From an uncultured Porphyromonadaceae bacterium (GTDB lineage: Bacteria; Bacteroidota; Bacteroidia; Bacteroidales; UBA11471), in the NCBI GenBank assembly GCA_900547555.1, contig URHG01000031.1:1-30634 (forward strand): a stretch of DNA of 30,634 nucleotides, written 5' to 3'. Positions 17,311-25,783 of this stretch are shown one piece after another. Made by a program: the position numbers and the translations under genes. Under the pieces are notes generated by a model, which was given only the letters and a program-made list of their open reading frames with translations, was not told where the DNA came from and did no database searches. Each line of letters begins with the position of its first letter. The first letter of the stretch is position 1.

Positions 17311-17840
17311 CCGGTACGACACCTCTTTTGAAACCGTTCCGTTTCTGTCCGCAATGCGGGTCGGAGAGATTCGTCGATAACAACGCCCAGTCGAAACGTT
17401 GTCTCGATTGCGGGTTGACATACTACATCAATCCCAAAGCCGCCGTCGTGGCCCTCATTACCAACGAGCAGGGCGATATTCTCGTGTGCCGGCGTGCCAA
17501 AGAGCCGGCACGGGGTACTCTCGACCTCCCGGGCGGCTTTACCGATCTCGACGAGACGGCCGAAGAAGCCGTTGCCCGCGAAGTGCGGGAAGAAACCTCT
17601 CTCATCGTTACCGAGACCCGATACCTCTTCTCCCTGCCCAACCTCTATACCTACGGCGGTCTCGTCGTACCCACGATGGATCTCTTTTTCGAGTGTCGCG
17701 TAGCCGATACCTGCGGGCTTTCCGCCCACGACGATGTAGCCTCCGCACGCTTCATTCCCCGCCGGAAAATATCGCCCGAGCTGTTCGGTCTCGAATCGAT
17801 TCGCCGGGGTATAACCCGCATACTGGAAAGAAGCAAGTAG
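17307..17840 (+). CDS. Nudix hydrolase with N-terminal zinc ribbon
   Basis: A 177-residue cytoplasmic hydrolase of nucleoside-diphosphate-linked substrates. Cys14, Cys17, Cys32 and Cys35 (CPQCG and CLDCG) form a zinc ribbon as in NudC-like NADH pyrophosphatases, but the NudC N-terminal domain is absent. The Nudix box is G77-x5-E83-x7-R91-E92-V-x-E95-E96-x-S98-L99, so the metal-binding glutamates are present while the usual Gly near the end is Ser98. The substrate cannot be predicted from this. The start overlaps the protease stop as ATGA, so the pair is co-transcribed from the promoter at 15559, though no functional link is obvious. Confidence 0.88.
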   Translation: MTGTTPLLKPFRFCPQCGSERFVDNNAQSKRCLDCGLTYYINPKAAVVALITNEQGDILVCRRAKEPARGTLDLPGGFTDLDETAEEAVAREVREETSLIVTETRYLFSLPNLYTYGGLVVPTMDLFFECRVADTCGLSAHDDVASARFIPRRKISPELFGLESIRRGITRILERSK

Positions 17841-17906
17841 AAAAATCTCTACGAAATGCGGGAATAAATAACAATCCCGAAATTCGGGTACCGGGAGAAA
17901 TACCGA

Positions 17907-18035
17907 ATGGAAAAACGGGAGACACCGTCCATATACCTGATTGAGTTCGCCGACAAAACTTTTCCCGAATCGGTATGGCCCGAGCCTCTCGCCATCGATG
18001 ACTTTTTGTCCGAAACAGGAGGCAATCCGGCATAA
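17907..18035 (+). CDS. Possible 42-residue small protein upstream of mutS
   Basis: The 266-nt gap between the Nudix gene and mutS holds a 42-codon frame from ATG at 17907 to TAA at 18033-18035. The protein begins MEKRETPSIYLIEFADK and ends LSETGGNPA. Codons (gaa, ccc, gcc atc gat gac) look like those of neighbouring genes, and it is acidic and soluble. There is no clear ribosome-binding site, and no promoter of its own was seen. It ends 38 nt before the mutS -7 box. It could be a real small protein, a leftover of a larger gene, or chance. No family recognised. Confidence 0.3.
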   Translation: MEKRETPSIYLIEFADKTFPESVWPEPLAIDDFLSETGGNPA

Positions 18036-18073
18036 AAAATGAACAAGCCCTTTTTTCTACTCCGGCCTTTCAC

Positions 18074-18081
18074 TATCTTTG
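18074..18081 (+). promoter_or_regulatory. Bacteroidota-type -7 box for mutS
   Basis: TATCTTTG matches TAnnTTTG exactly, 25 nt before the GTG start of mutS, with a T-rich stretch (18051-18056) at the -33 distance. The leader would be about 19 nt. Confidence 0.6.
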
Positions 18082-18106
18082 TAAGCAAATCAAAACAAGA
18101 ATTTCC

Positions 18107-20725
18107 GTGGCAAAAGAGATGGTAGAAACCCCGCTGATGAAACAGTACATCGAGATGAAAGCCGTTCACCCCGATGCCATATTGCTTTTTCGGGTAGGAG
18201 ACTTCTATGAAACATTTTCCGACGATGCCGTTACCGCATCGGATATACTGGGCATCACCCTCACACGGAGGGCCAACGGCTCGGCCCAGTACGTCGAACT
18301 GGCCGGATTTCCGCATCACGCTCTCGATACCTACCTGCCCAAACTGGTACGCGCGGGAAAACGGGTTGCCATCTGCGAACAGCTCGAAGACCCGAAACTC
18401 ACCAAGAAACTGGTCAAACGAGGTATCACCGAGCTGGTTACGCCCGGCGTTTCCATCGACGATAATATCCTCGACCACAAAGAAAACAACTTTCTGGCCG
18501 GCGTGCATTTCGGTAAAAACGGAACATGCGGAGTCGCATTCCTCGACATTTCGACGGGAGAATTCCTCACGGCCGAAGGCAACTACGATTACATCGATAA
18601 ACTGCTGGGTAACTTCCAGCCCAAAGAAATTCTTTTCGAACGCAGCAAACGGAAAATATTCGAAGAACATTTCGGAAACCGGTACTTCACCTTCGAACTC
18701 GAAGACTGGATTTTCACCGAAGAGGCGGCTACCGAACGGCTGTTGCGGCATTTCGGGACGAAAAACCTGAAAGGATTCGGCGTACAGAACCTGAAAATGG
18801 GCATCATAGCCTCGGGCGCTTTACTGCATTATCTCGACATCACCCAGCACACGCATATCTCGCATATACTCTCGCTCTCCCGCATCGAAGCCGACCGCTA
18901 TGTGCGCCTCGACAAATTTACCGTGCGTAGCCTCGAACTGCTCTCCACGATGAACGAAGGCGGGAAAAGCCTGCTCGACATCATCGACCGTACCGTCTGT
19001 CCTATGGGAGCGCGGTTGTTGAAACGCTGGATAACCTTTCCTCTGAAAGAGACAGGCCCCATACGCGACCGGCAAGATGTCGTGGAATTTTTCTTCCGCC
19101 ACCCCGATGCCAAAGAACTCATCGACCGCCAGCTGTGCCTCATCGGAGACCTCGAACGTCTCATCTCCAAAGTTGCCGTCGGGCGCATCACGCCTCGGGA
19201 GACCGTGCAACTGCGCGTCGCTCTCGCCGCCATAGAACCGATACGGGACTGCTGCCAGTCGGCCGATGACGAAGTCTTGCAACGTATCGCCGCACAACTC
19301 AATCCCTGCACGCTTATACGCGACCGCATCGAACGGGAAATATCGCCCGATGCCCCCTCGCTCACCAACCGGGGCGGAATCATCGCCAAAGGCGTGAACG
19401 CCGAACTCGATGAACTCCGCGAAATCTCCGGCTCGGGAAAAGATTACCTCCTGCACCTGCAACAACGGGAAAGCGAACGGACGGGCATTCCCAGCCTCAA
19501 AATCGGATACAACAACGTCTTCGGCTACTACATCGAAGTACGCAACACGCACAAAGACAAAGTTCCGGAAGAGTGGATTCGCAAACAGACGCTCGTCAGT
19601 GCCGAACGTTACATCACGCAGGAGCTGAAAGAATACGAAGAAAAAATTCTCGGAGCAGAAGAAAAAATTCTCGCTCTCGAAGCGCAACTTTTCAATAATC
19701 TGGTACAAGCGATTGCCGACTACATACCGGCCATACAACTCAACGCCAACCTCATCGCCCGTATCGACTGCCTGCTGTCTTTTGCAAAAACGGCGCAGGA
19801 AAACCACTACATACGCCCCGACGTAAACGACTCGTTCGCCATCGACATCAAGGAGGGCCGGCACCCCGTCATCGAAAGGCAGATGCCTCCGGGTGAGAGC
19901 TATGTCTCCAACAGCGTGATGCTCGACAATGACCACCAGCAAATCATCATGATCACCGGGCCCAACATGGCGGGTAAATCGGCGCTCCTGCGGCAAACGG
20001 CGCTCATCGTCATCATGGCGCAAATAGGTAGTTACGTGCCGGCCGAGGCCGCCAGCATAGGTATTGTCGATAAAGTTTTCACCCGGGTCGGAGCCTCGGA
20101 CAACATATCGTTGGGAGAGTCGACGTTCATGGTCGAAATGAATGAAGCCGCCGATATTCTCAACAACTTATCCGACCGCAGTCTCGTACTTTTCGACGAA
20201 CTGGGGCGAGGCACCAGTACCTACGACGGTATCTCCATCGCGTGGGCCATCGTCGAATACATACACGAGCACCGCCGCGCACGGGCAAAAACGCTTTTCG
20301 CCACACATTACCACGAACTCAATGAAATGGAGAAAAGTTTCCGTCGCATCGCCAACTACAACGTTTCGGTCAAAGAGGTCGACAACAAAGTCATTTTTCT
20401 GCGCAAGCTCGTCAGGGGAGGAAGCGAACACAGTTTCGGTATCCACGTGGCCAAACTGGCCGGTATGCCGCAAACCATCGTGCACCGGGCGAACGAAATC
20501 CTACACCAGCTCGAAAGCGACAACCGGAAAAACGGAATCGCCCTTCCGCAAGAAAAGAAAAAAGAGCCGGCGGGCGGCGGCATGCAACTCAGTTTTTTCC
20601 AACTCGACGATCCCGTACTTTCACAGGTCCGCGACGAAATACTGCATACCGACATCAACAACCTCACTCCGGTCGAGGCACTCAATAAACTCAACGAAAT
20701 ACGTAAAATCATCACCGGCAAATAA
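18107..20725 (+). CDS. mutS: DNA mismatch repair protein MutS
   Basis: An 872-residue mismatch-recognition ATPase that starts post-replicative repair with MutL. The mismatch-binding GDFYE lies at 31-35 (Phe33, Glu35). The connector, lever and clamp regions follow, then the ATPase: Walker A GPNMAGKS at 618-625, Walker B LVLFDELGRGTSTYDG with Asp697 and Glu698, and the FATHYHEL switch histidine region. Length fits the family. The start was taken as GTG at 18107 (MAKEMVETPLMKQY), because mutS N-termini extend this far; ATG at 18119 is the alternative. Near the C-terminus, GGGMQLSFFQLDDP followed by LTPVEALNKLNEIRKI is the usual MutS tail. Only 3 nt separate it from the next gene, so it heads an operon. 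Confidence 0.97.
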   Translation: MAKEMVETPLMKQYIEMKAVHPDAILLFRVGDFYETFSDDAVTASDILGITLTRRANGSAQYVELAGFPHHALDTYLPKLVRAGKRVAICEQLEDPKLTKKLVKRGITELVTPGVSIDDNILDHKENNFLAGVHFGKNGTCGVAFLDISTGEFLTAEGNYDYIDKLLGNFQPKEILFERSKRKIFEEHFGNRYFTFELEDWIFTEEAATERLLRHFGTKNLKGFGVQNLKMGIIASGALLHYLDITQHTHISHILSLSRIEADRYVRLDKFTVRSLELLSTMNEGGKSLLDIIDRTVCPMGARLLKRWITFPLKETGPIRDRQDVVEFFFRHPDAKELIDRQLCLIGDLERLISKVAVGRITPRETVQLRVALAAIEPIRDCCQSADDEVLQRIAAQLNPCTLIRDRIEREISPDAPSLTNRGGIIAKGVNAELDELREISGSGKDYLLHLQQRESERTGIPSLKIGYNNVFGYYIEVRNTHKDKVPEEWIRKQTLVSAERYITQELKEYEEKILGAEEKILALEAQLFNNLVQAIADYIPAIQLNANLIARIDCLLSFAKTAQENHYIRPDVNDSFAIDIKEGRHPVIERQMPPGESYVSNSVMLDNDHQQIIMITGPNMAGKSALLRQTALIVIMAQIGSYVPAEAASIGIVDKVFTRVGASDNISLGESTFMVEMNEAADILNNLSDRSLVLFDELGRGTSTYDGISIAWAIVEYIHEHRRARAKTLFATHYHELNEMEKSFRRIANYNVSVKEVDNKVIFLRKLVRGGSEHSFGIHVAKLAGMPQTIVHRANEILHQLESDNRKNGIALPQEKKKEPAGGGMQLSFFQLDDPVLSQVRDEILHTDINNLTPVEALNKLNEIRKIITGK

Positions 20726-20728
20726 TCC

Positions 20729-21982
20729 ATGACCGTAAAAGATTTTGAAATCATGGCCCCCGTGGGCTCGTACGAATCGCTGACCGCCGCCATACAGGGC
20801 AGAGCCGGTTCGATATACTTCGGTGTCGAAGGCCTCAATATGCGGGCCCGGAGCTCCAACAATTTCACGCTCGACGACTTGCGGGAAATAGCCCGTATAT
20901 GCCGGGAAAACGGTATGAAAAGTTACCTCACCGTCAATACCGTCATCTACGACAACGATATAGAACTCATGCGCCGTATCATCGACGCCGCCCGCGACGC
21001 CGGCATCTCGGCCATTATCGCCAGCGACATCGCCGCCATGACCTACGCCCGCAGCATCGGCGTGGAGGTGCACCTGTCGACCCAGCTCAACATCACCAAC
21101 ATCGAAGCCCTCAAATTCTACGCCCGGTACGCCGATGTCGTCGTATTGGCCCGGGAACTCAATCTCGAACAGGTAACCCATATCCATCGGGAAATCGAGC
21201 AGCAACACATCACCGGACCGGCCGGTAAACCGGTACGCATCGAAATGTTCGCTCACGGTGCACTGTGCATGGCCGTATCGGGCAAATGCTATTTGAGCCT
21301 GCACGAAATGAATGCCTCGGCCAACAGGGGCGCCTGCATGCAGGTATGTCGTCGCGGTTATACCGTCCGCGACAAAGAAAGCGAGATCGAACTCGACATC
21401 GACAACCAATATATTCTTTCCCCCAAAGACCTGAAAACCATACATTTCATCAACCGTATGATGGAAGCCGGCGTGCGCGTGTTCAAAATCGAAGGCCGCG
21501 CCCGCAGCGCCGAATATGTGCGTACGGTCGTCGAGTGTTATCGCGAAGCCGTAGAAAGCGTTATCGACGGCAGCTATGACGATGAAAAAATCGCGGCGTG
21601 GGACACCCGTCTGTCCAAAGTATTCAACCGGGGATTCTGGAACGGCTATTATCTCGGGCAGCGGTTGGGAGAGTGGAGCCACACTTACGGTTCGGAAGCG
21701 ACCCGTGTGAAAGTATATATCGGCAAGGGGGTAAAATACTATTCCAATCTGGGTGTTGCGGAGTTTGTCATAGAGACGCAATCGCTGCATGTCGGCGACG
21801 AAATCGTCATCACCGGCCCTACAACCGGAGCAATCATGACGACCGTCGAAGAAATACGGGTCGACCTCAAACCGGTAGAAGAAGCCGTCAAAGGCGACCA
21901 TTTCTCCATAAAGTTAGGTCAAAAAATCCGCCCGTCGGACAAACTCTATAAATGGGTCTCTCCCGAAACACTTAAACGATGA
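20729..21982 (+). CDS. Peptidase U32 family protein, TrhP/YegQ-like tRNA hydroxylation factor
   Basis: A 417-residue U32 protein. Despite the name, characterised members of this size (E. coli TrhP/YegQ, B. subtilis YrrO) are needed for 5-hydroxyuridine at tRNA wobble position 34 rather than for proteolysis. The family signature spans residues 172-211: EMFAHGALCMAVSGKCYLS then SANRGACMQVCRRGY, with Cys180, Cys187, Cys203 and Cys207 visible as candidate iron-sulfur ligands. The N-terminus is a TIM-barrel start (EIMAPVGSYESLTAAIQ). The length matches TrhP and is far short of the larger RlhA type. It lies 3 nt after mutS and overlaps mnmD by 4 nt. Exact paralogue assignment is inference. Confidence 0.88.
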   Translation: MTVKDFEIMAPVGSYESLTAAIQGRAGSIYFGVEGLNMRARSSNNFTLDDLREIARICRENGMKSYLTVNTVIYDNDIELMRRIIDAARDAGISAIIASDIAAMTYARSIGVEVHLSTQLNITNIEALKFYARYADVVVLARELNLEQVTHIHREIEQQHITGPAGKPVRIEMFAHGALCMAVSGKCYLSLHEMNASANRGACMQVCRRGYTVRDKESEIELDIDNQYILSPKDLKTIHFINRMMEAGVRVFKIEGRARSAEYVRTVVECYREAVESVIDGSYDDEKIAAWDTRLSKVFNRGFWNGYYLGQRLGEWSHTYGSEATRVKVYIGKGVKYYSNLGVAEFVIETQSLHVGDEIVITGPTTGAIMTTVEEIRVDLKPVEEAVKGDHFSIKLGQKIRPSDKLYKWVSPETLKR

Positions 21983-22668
21983 ACGGCGAAACGCCTATAA
22001 CAACCATCACCGCCGACGGCTCTCCGACGCTTTACCTGCCGACCATTGACGAACACTATCATTCGGTAAAAGGTGCCGTAGCCGAGTCCCGGCATGTCTA
22101 TATCGACACGGCCCTGCGAGCCTCGGGAAAGAAGGAAATAGATCTCTTCGAATGCGGACTGGGAACCGGACTGAACGCCTTTTTATCTCTACTCGAAAGC
22201 GAAAAAAGCGACTGCCTCATACGCTACACCGTAATCGAAGCCTATCCGCTCGCTCCCGAGCAGGCGATAAATCTCGGATACCCCGACATCATCGCTCCCG
22301 CATATCGTACCCTCTTCGAACAGATACACGGCTGCGACTGGGGAAAACCGGTAAACATCACCCCTCGCTTTTCCTTGTATAAAATAAAAGGCGATCTCAC
22401 GACTTATCCGTTGGGAGAAAACTGCTACGATGTCATCTACTTCGATGCATTCGCACCCGAAAAACAACCCGAAATGTGGAGTGCCGAACTGTTGGGACGC
22501 ATTGCCCGTTCTCTCAGGGAAGGAGGGATTCTCTCTACCTATTGCGCCAAAGGCGAAGTACGCCGCCGTTTGCAGCAGGCCGGGCTCACCGTGTATCGTA
22601 CTCCCGGCCCGCCCGGGGGAAAGAGAGAGATATTGCAGGCCATACGCATTCCCCAGCAAAATCGATAA
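21979..22668 (+). CDS. mnmD: tRNA (5-methylaminomethyl-2-thiouridine34) methyltransferase MnmD
   Basis: A 229-residue SAM-dependent methyltransferase for the last step of mnm5(s2)U34 formation in tRNA. It is the stand-alone equivalent of the N-terminal half of E. coli MnmC; no oxidase domain follows. Seen are the N-terminal DGSPTLY and DEHYHSVKGAVAES, the SAM-binding FECGLGTG at 57-64, and the family mark FDAFAPEKQPEMW from residue 155. GGILSTYCAKGEVRRRLQ and PGPPGGKREIL close the fold. ATGA overlap with the U32 gene indicates co-translation. Both neighbours act on the same nucleotide, U34, which supports both assignments. Confidence 0.93.
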   Translation: MNGETPITTITADGSPTLYLPTIDEHYHSVKGAVAESRHVYIDTALRASGKKEIDLFECGLGTGLNAFLSLLESEKSDCLIRYTVIEAYPLAPEQAINLGYPDIIAPAYRTLFEQIHGCDWGKPVNITPRFSLYKIKGDLTTYPLGENCYDVIYFDAFAPEKQPEMWSAELLGRIARSLREGGILSTYCAKGEVRRRLQQAGLTVYRTPGPPGGKREILQAIRIPQQNR

Positions 22669-22730
22669 CGTCCCCCATAAAAAAATAAGTTAATAAATCG
22701 GCACCCGATAGAGCTATCCGAAGTTTTTTC

Positions 22731-22738
22731 TATTTTTG
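22731..22738 (+). promoter_or_regulatory. Bacteroidota-type -7 box for the TPR/OMP operon
   Basis: TATTTTTG fits TAnnTTTG, 18 nt before the ATG at 22757. No good -33 element is visible at the expected distance. The predicted leader would be only about 12 nt, short but known for these bacteria. Confidence 0.5.
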
Positions 22739-22756
22739 TTTCAAAGATTTATCGTC

Positions 22757-25700
22757 ATGAAAAGAAGAACTATACGCTATATAGCCTGCGCCTTGTTGTG
22801 TGGCGTCGTATCATCGCCTTTAACGGCACAAAAAGCCGTCCGCATCGAACAGCCGTCTTACACATTCGACCGTGCGCAGCAGATGTACCGCGAAGGCAAT
22901 TACGCCGGGTGTATCGACCTCATGAGCCGATTCAGGGAACAGGCAACCCGTACCACCGACAAAGCCAAAGCCGACTATCTGATTGCTGTCTCGGCTTATG
23001 CCGCCAAAGAACCCGATGCCCTCGACTACATCGAAAACTACCTCTTCCGTCACCCGAAAACGCCGCATACCGGACACGCCCAACTTCTACGGGGACATAT
23101 CTACTTCGACAACGGTATGTACGAGAAAGCCATCGGAATATATAAGGACATCGACCTCGATAAACTGACACCTGACAACCAAGCCGACCTGTTGCTGCAT
23201 CTCGGCAGCGCATACGCAAATACGGGGCAGAACGACAAAGCAGAACCTTGTTTCGCTGCTATCATCGAAGTGGGGGGAAAGCTCAAAAACGCCGCTCTGT
23301 ACCGCGATGCACACCGGAATTATACCGAGAAAGAATATGCCCAAGCCGAAAATGAACTCGTAAAAATCGCCGGAGACAAAAACTTTTCCCGCCCTGCTAC
23401 GGCATTGCTCGCACAATCGTTCTTCGCACAAGAGAAATATCCGCAGGCCATCGAAGCAGCCGGCCGTTACATGGAGACCTATCCTGCCGACTCCACTTAT
23501 TACGAAATGGAACGTATCCTCGGTGAAAGTTATTTCCGCAAAGGTGATTACCAACAAGCCATCAAATACCTCTCGGGCTACACCACTTATTGCACGCACC
23601 CGCAACGCGACAGCTATTATGCACTGGGTATGGCTTATTACAAAACGGGAAATTACACCGAGGCCGTACAACAGTTGGGACATGTTACAAACGAAAAAGA
23701 TGTATTGGCCCAAAGTGCCTACCTCTTTATCGGGCAGAGTTACCTCCGCCTCAACGACCCGACCAACGCACGCCTCGCCTTCGAAATGGCCTCGCAATAT
23801 GATTTCGACCGGGAAGTGCAAGAGGTGGCACTCTACAATTACGCCCTTTCGTTGCATGCGGCAACGTTCTCTCCCTTTGCCGAATCGGTTACCGTATTCG
23901 AACAGTTTCTCAACCTTTTTCCGAAATCCCGTTACGCCGATACCATCAACGATTATCTCGTCGATGTGTATATGACAACCCGCAATTACGGGACGGCTCT
24001 CAACTCCATCAATAAAATACAACGTCCTACCGCAAAAATACTCAAAGCCAAACAACGCATTCTGTATCGGTTGGGAACCGAACGATTTGCCGATAACGAC
24101 CTGAACGATGCCGCCGACTATTTCGTGCAAACCATTCGCCTCGGCAATTACGATCCGGAAGCAAAAGCCGATGCCTATCTGTGGCTGGCCGATTGCCTCT
24201 ATCGCGGGGAGAACTTCTCCGGAGCCGTAGAAAACGGATTGACGTATCTGAAATCTGCCCGCCCCGTAAATCCGCTCGCTTATTACAATCTCGGATACGG
24301 CTATTTCAAGCAGCACGACTTCGGTAGCGCGCAAACGCAATTCTCTCATTACATCAAAGTCGAGACTCCGAACGATGCCAATCTGCCGCGTATCGCCGAC
24401 GCCTGCACCCGACTGGCCGACTGTCTCTATGCACAACGTCGCTTCTCCGACGCTGAATCGACTTACGACAAAGCGGTAACCCTCTATCCTCCGACGGGCG
24501 ATTATGCCTTGTACCAAAAAGGATTCATGGCCGGATTGCAAAAAAAATACGCCGAGAAAACAGCCATCATGCAGCACCTGCGGGAACGCTATCCGCAATC
24601 GGACTACGTCGATGAATCCCTTCTCGAAGAGGGTCTCGCCCATATCGTTCTGCAAAACGGGAAAGCAGCCGCCTGCTTCAATACCCTGCTCGAAAAATAT
24701 CCCGATAAAGAGACTGCCCGCAAAGCCGGCCTGCAACTCGGAATGCTCTACTACAACGACAAAAAACCGGCAAAAGCCATCGCCACCTACAAAAGCGTCA
24801 TCGCCGACTACCCGGGTACAGAAGAGGCCCATATCGCCCTTCAAGACCTCAAAGCGGTATATGTGGCACAAAACGATGTGGACTCTTACGCCGCCTATCT
24901 GAAAACCCTCGGAGGAAATGTATCGAGCGAAATCTCGGAACTCGACTCTCTTTCGTTCCTGACCGCCGAACGCGCGTTCCTGCAAAAACCGAACGCTTCC
25001 TCAGCCGCCCAACTCGAACAATACATCAAAAAATATCCCAAAGGGGCTTATACATTGCCTTCGCACAACTATCTGGGACTTTACTATTACGACAGAAAAG
25101 AATATGCCAAAGCCCGAAAGGAACTCGACATCGTTCTCAAACAACCCAACAGTCCCTATGCCGAAGAAGCTCTCACCCGCGTGGCCGACATACAAGAACG
25201 GTACAAAGAATATCCCGAAGCATTCGTAAGCTATCAAAAACTCGAACGTCTCGCCCAACGTAAGGAAAGCCGGCAAAACGCCCGTCTCGGCATGTTGCGT
25301 ATGGCCGTAGAACTGGGCGACAACAAAGCGGTAATCGACGTCTCGAAAAAATTACTGGACGATGCTACGCTCTCACCCGAGCATATCCGTACGGCACGAG
25401 CCGCCCGGGCCGAAAGTTTCCTTGCCCTCGACAACCCGGCACAAGCCGCTGCCGAATGGGAGAAACTGGCAGAAGACCCGCGTACCGAAATCGGTGCCAA
25501 GTCGGCCTATCTTTTGGCGCAATATCTCTTCGATAAAGGCGATGACACCCAAGCCGAAGCTGTCGTAAACCGCTTGCTCGAAAACGGCACTTCGCATCAA
25601 TACTGGTTGGCCCGAAGTTTCATCGTACTGGCCGACGTACATACACGCCGGGGAGACTCATTCAAAGCCCGTCAATACCTGTTGAGCCTGCAAAACAACT

Positions 25701-25783
25701 ACACAGCCGACGATGACATCAAAGAATTGGTGGCCGTCCGTCTCGAAAAACTTGAATCCACAGCAAACACCGACGCACAATGA
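22757..25783 (+). CDS. Large exported tetratricopeptide-repeat protein
   Basis: A 1008-residue periplasmic or envelope protein made almost wholly of TPR-type helical repeats. The start at ATG 22757 gives a signal peptide ending PLTAQ (cleavage near residue 24-25) with no lipobox; an earlier in-frame TTG at 22736 overlaps the -7 box and is discounted. Repeats include FDRAQQMYREGNYAGCIDLM, SYFRKGDYQQAIKYLSGY, AYYKTGNYTEAVQQLGHV, YNLGYGYFKQHDFGSAQTQF and LGMLYYNDKKPAKAIATYKS, from residue about 35 to the C-terminus. It overlaps the beta-barrel gene downstream by 4 nt, so the two probably act together at the outer membrane. Function unknown; a scaffold or assembly factor for an envelope complex is a guess. 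Confidence 0.85.
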   Translation: MKRRTIRYIACALLCGVVSSPLTAQKAVRIEQPSYTFDRAQQMYREGNYAGCIDLMSRFREQATRTTDKAKADYLIAVSAYAAKEPDALDYIENYLFRHPKTPHTGHAQLLRGHIYFDNGMYEKAIGIYKDIDLDKLTPDNQADLLLHLGSAYANTGQNDKAEPCFAAIIEVGGKLKNAALYRDAHRNYTEKEYAQAENELVKIAGDKNFSRPATALLAQSFFAQEKYPQAIEAAGRYMETYPADSTYYEMERILGESYFRKGDYQQAIKYLSGYTTYCTHPQRDSYYALGMAYYKTGNYTEAVQQLGHVTNEKDVLAQSAYLFIGQSYLRLNDPTNARLAFEMASQYDFDREVQEVALYNYALSLHAATFSPFAESVTVFEQFLNLFPKSRYADTINDYLVDVYMTTRNYGTALNSINKIQRPTAKILKAKQRILYRLGTERFADNDLNDAADYFVQTIRLGNYDPEAKADAYLWLADCLYRGENFSGAVENGLTYLKSARPVNPLAYYNLGYGYFKQHDFGSAQTQFSHYIKVETPNDANLPRIADACTRLADCLYAQRRFSDAESTYDKAVTLYPPTGDYALYQKGFMAGLQKKYAEKTAIMQHLRERYPQSDYVDESLLEEGLAHIVLQNGKAAACFNTLLEKYPDKETARKAGLQLGMLYYNDKKPAKAIATYKSVIADYPGTEEAHIALQDLKAVYVAQNDVDSYAAYLKTLGGNVSSEISELDSLSFLTAERAFLQKPNASSAAQLEQYIKKYPKGAYTLPSHNYLGLYYYDRKEYAKARKELDIVLKQPNSPYAEEALTRVADIQERYKEYPEAFVSYQKLERLAQRKESRQNARLGMLRMAVELGDNKAVIDVSKKLLDDATLSPEHIRTARAARAESFLALDNPAQAAAEWEKLAEDPRTEIGAKSAYLLAQYLFDKGDDTQAEAVVNRLLENGTSHQYWLARSFIVLADVHTRRGDSFKARQYLLSLQNNYTADDDIKELVAVRLEKLESTANTDAQ

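Noticed and set aside
17876..17888. CCCGAA-A-TTCGGG palindrome after the Nudix gene as a terminator
   Set aside because: The loop is one base and no T run follows.
22698..22718. Small stem ATCGG-CAC-CCGAT and GATAGAGCTATC after mnmD as terminators
   Set aside because: Each stem is only 5 bp, the loops are 3 and 2 nt, and the T run is not adjacent.
23087..24985. 632-codon minus-strand open frame inside the TPR gene
   Set aside because: It is a mirror of the TPR coding frame with low-complexity composition and no promoter, signal or domain.
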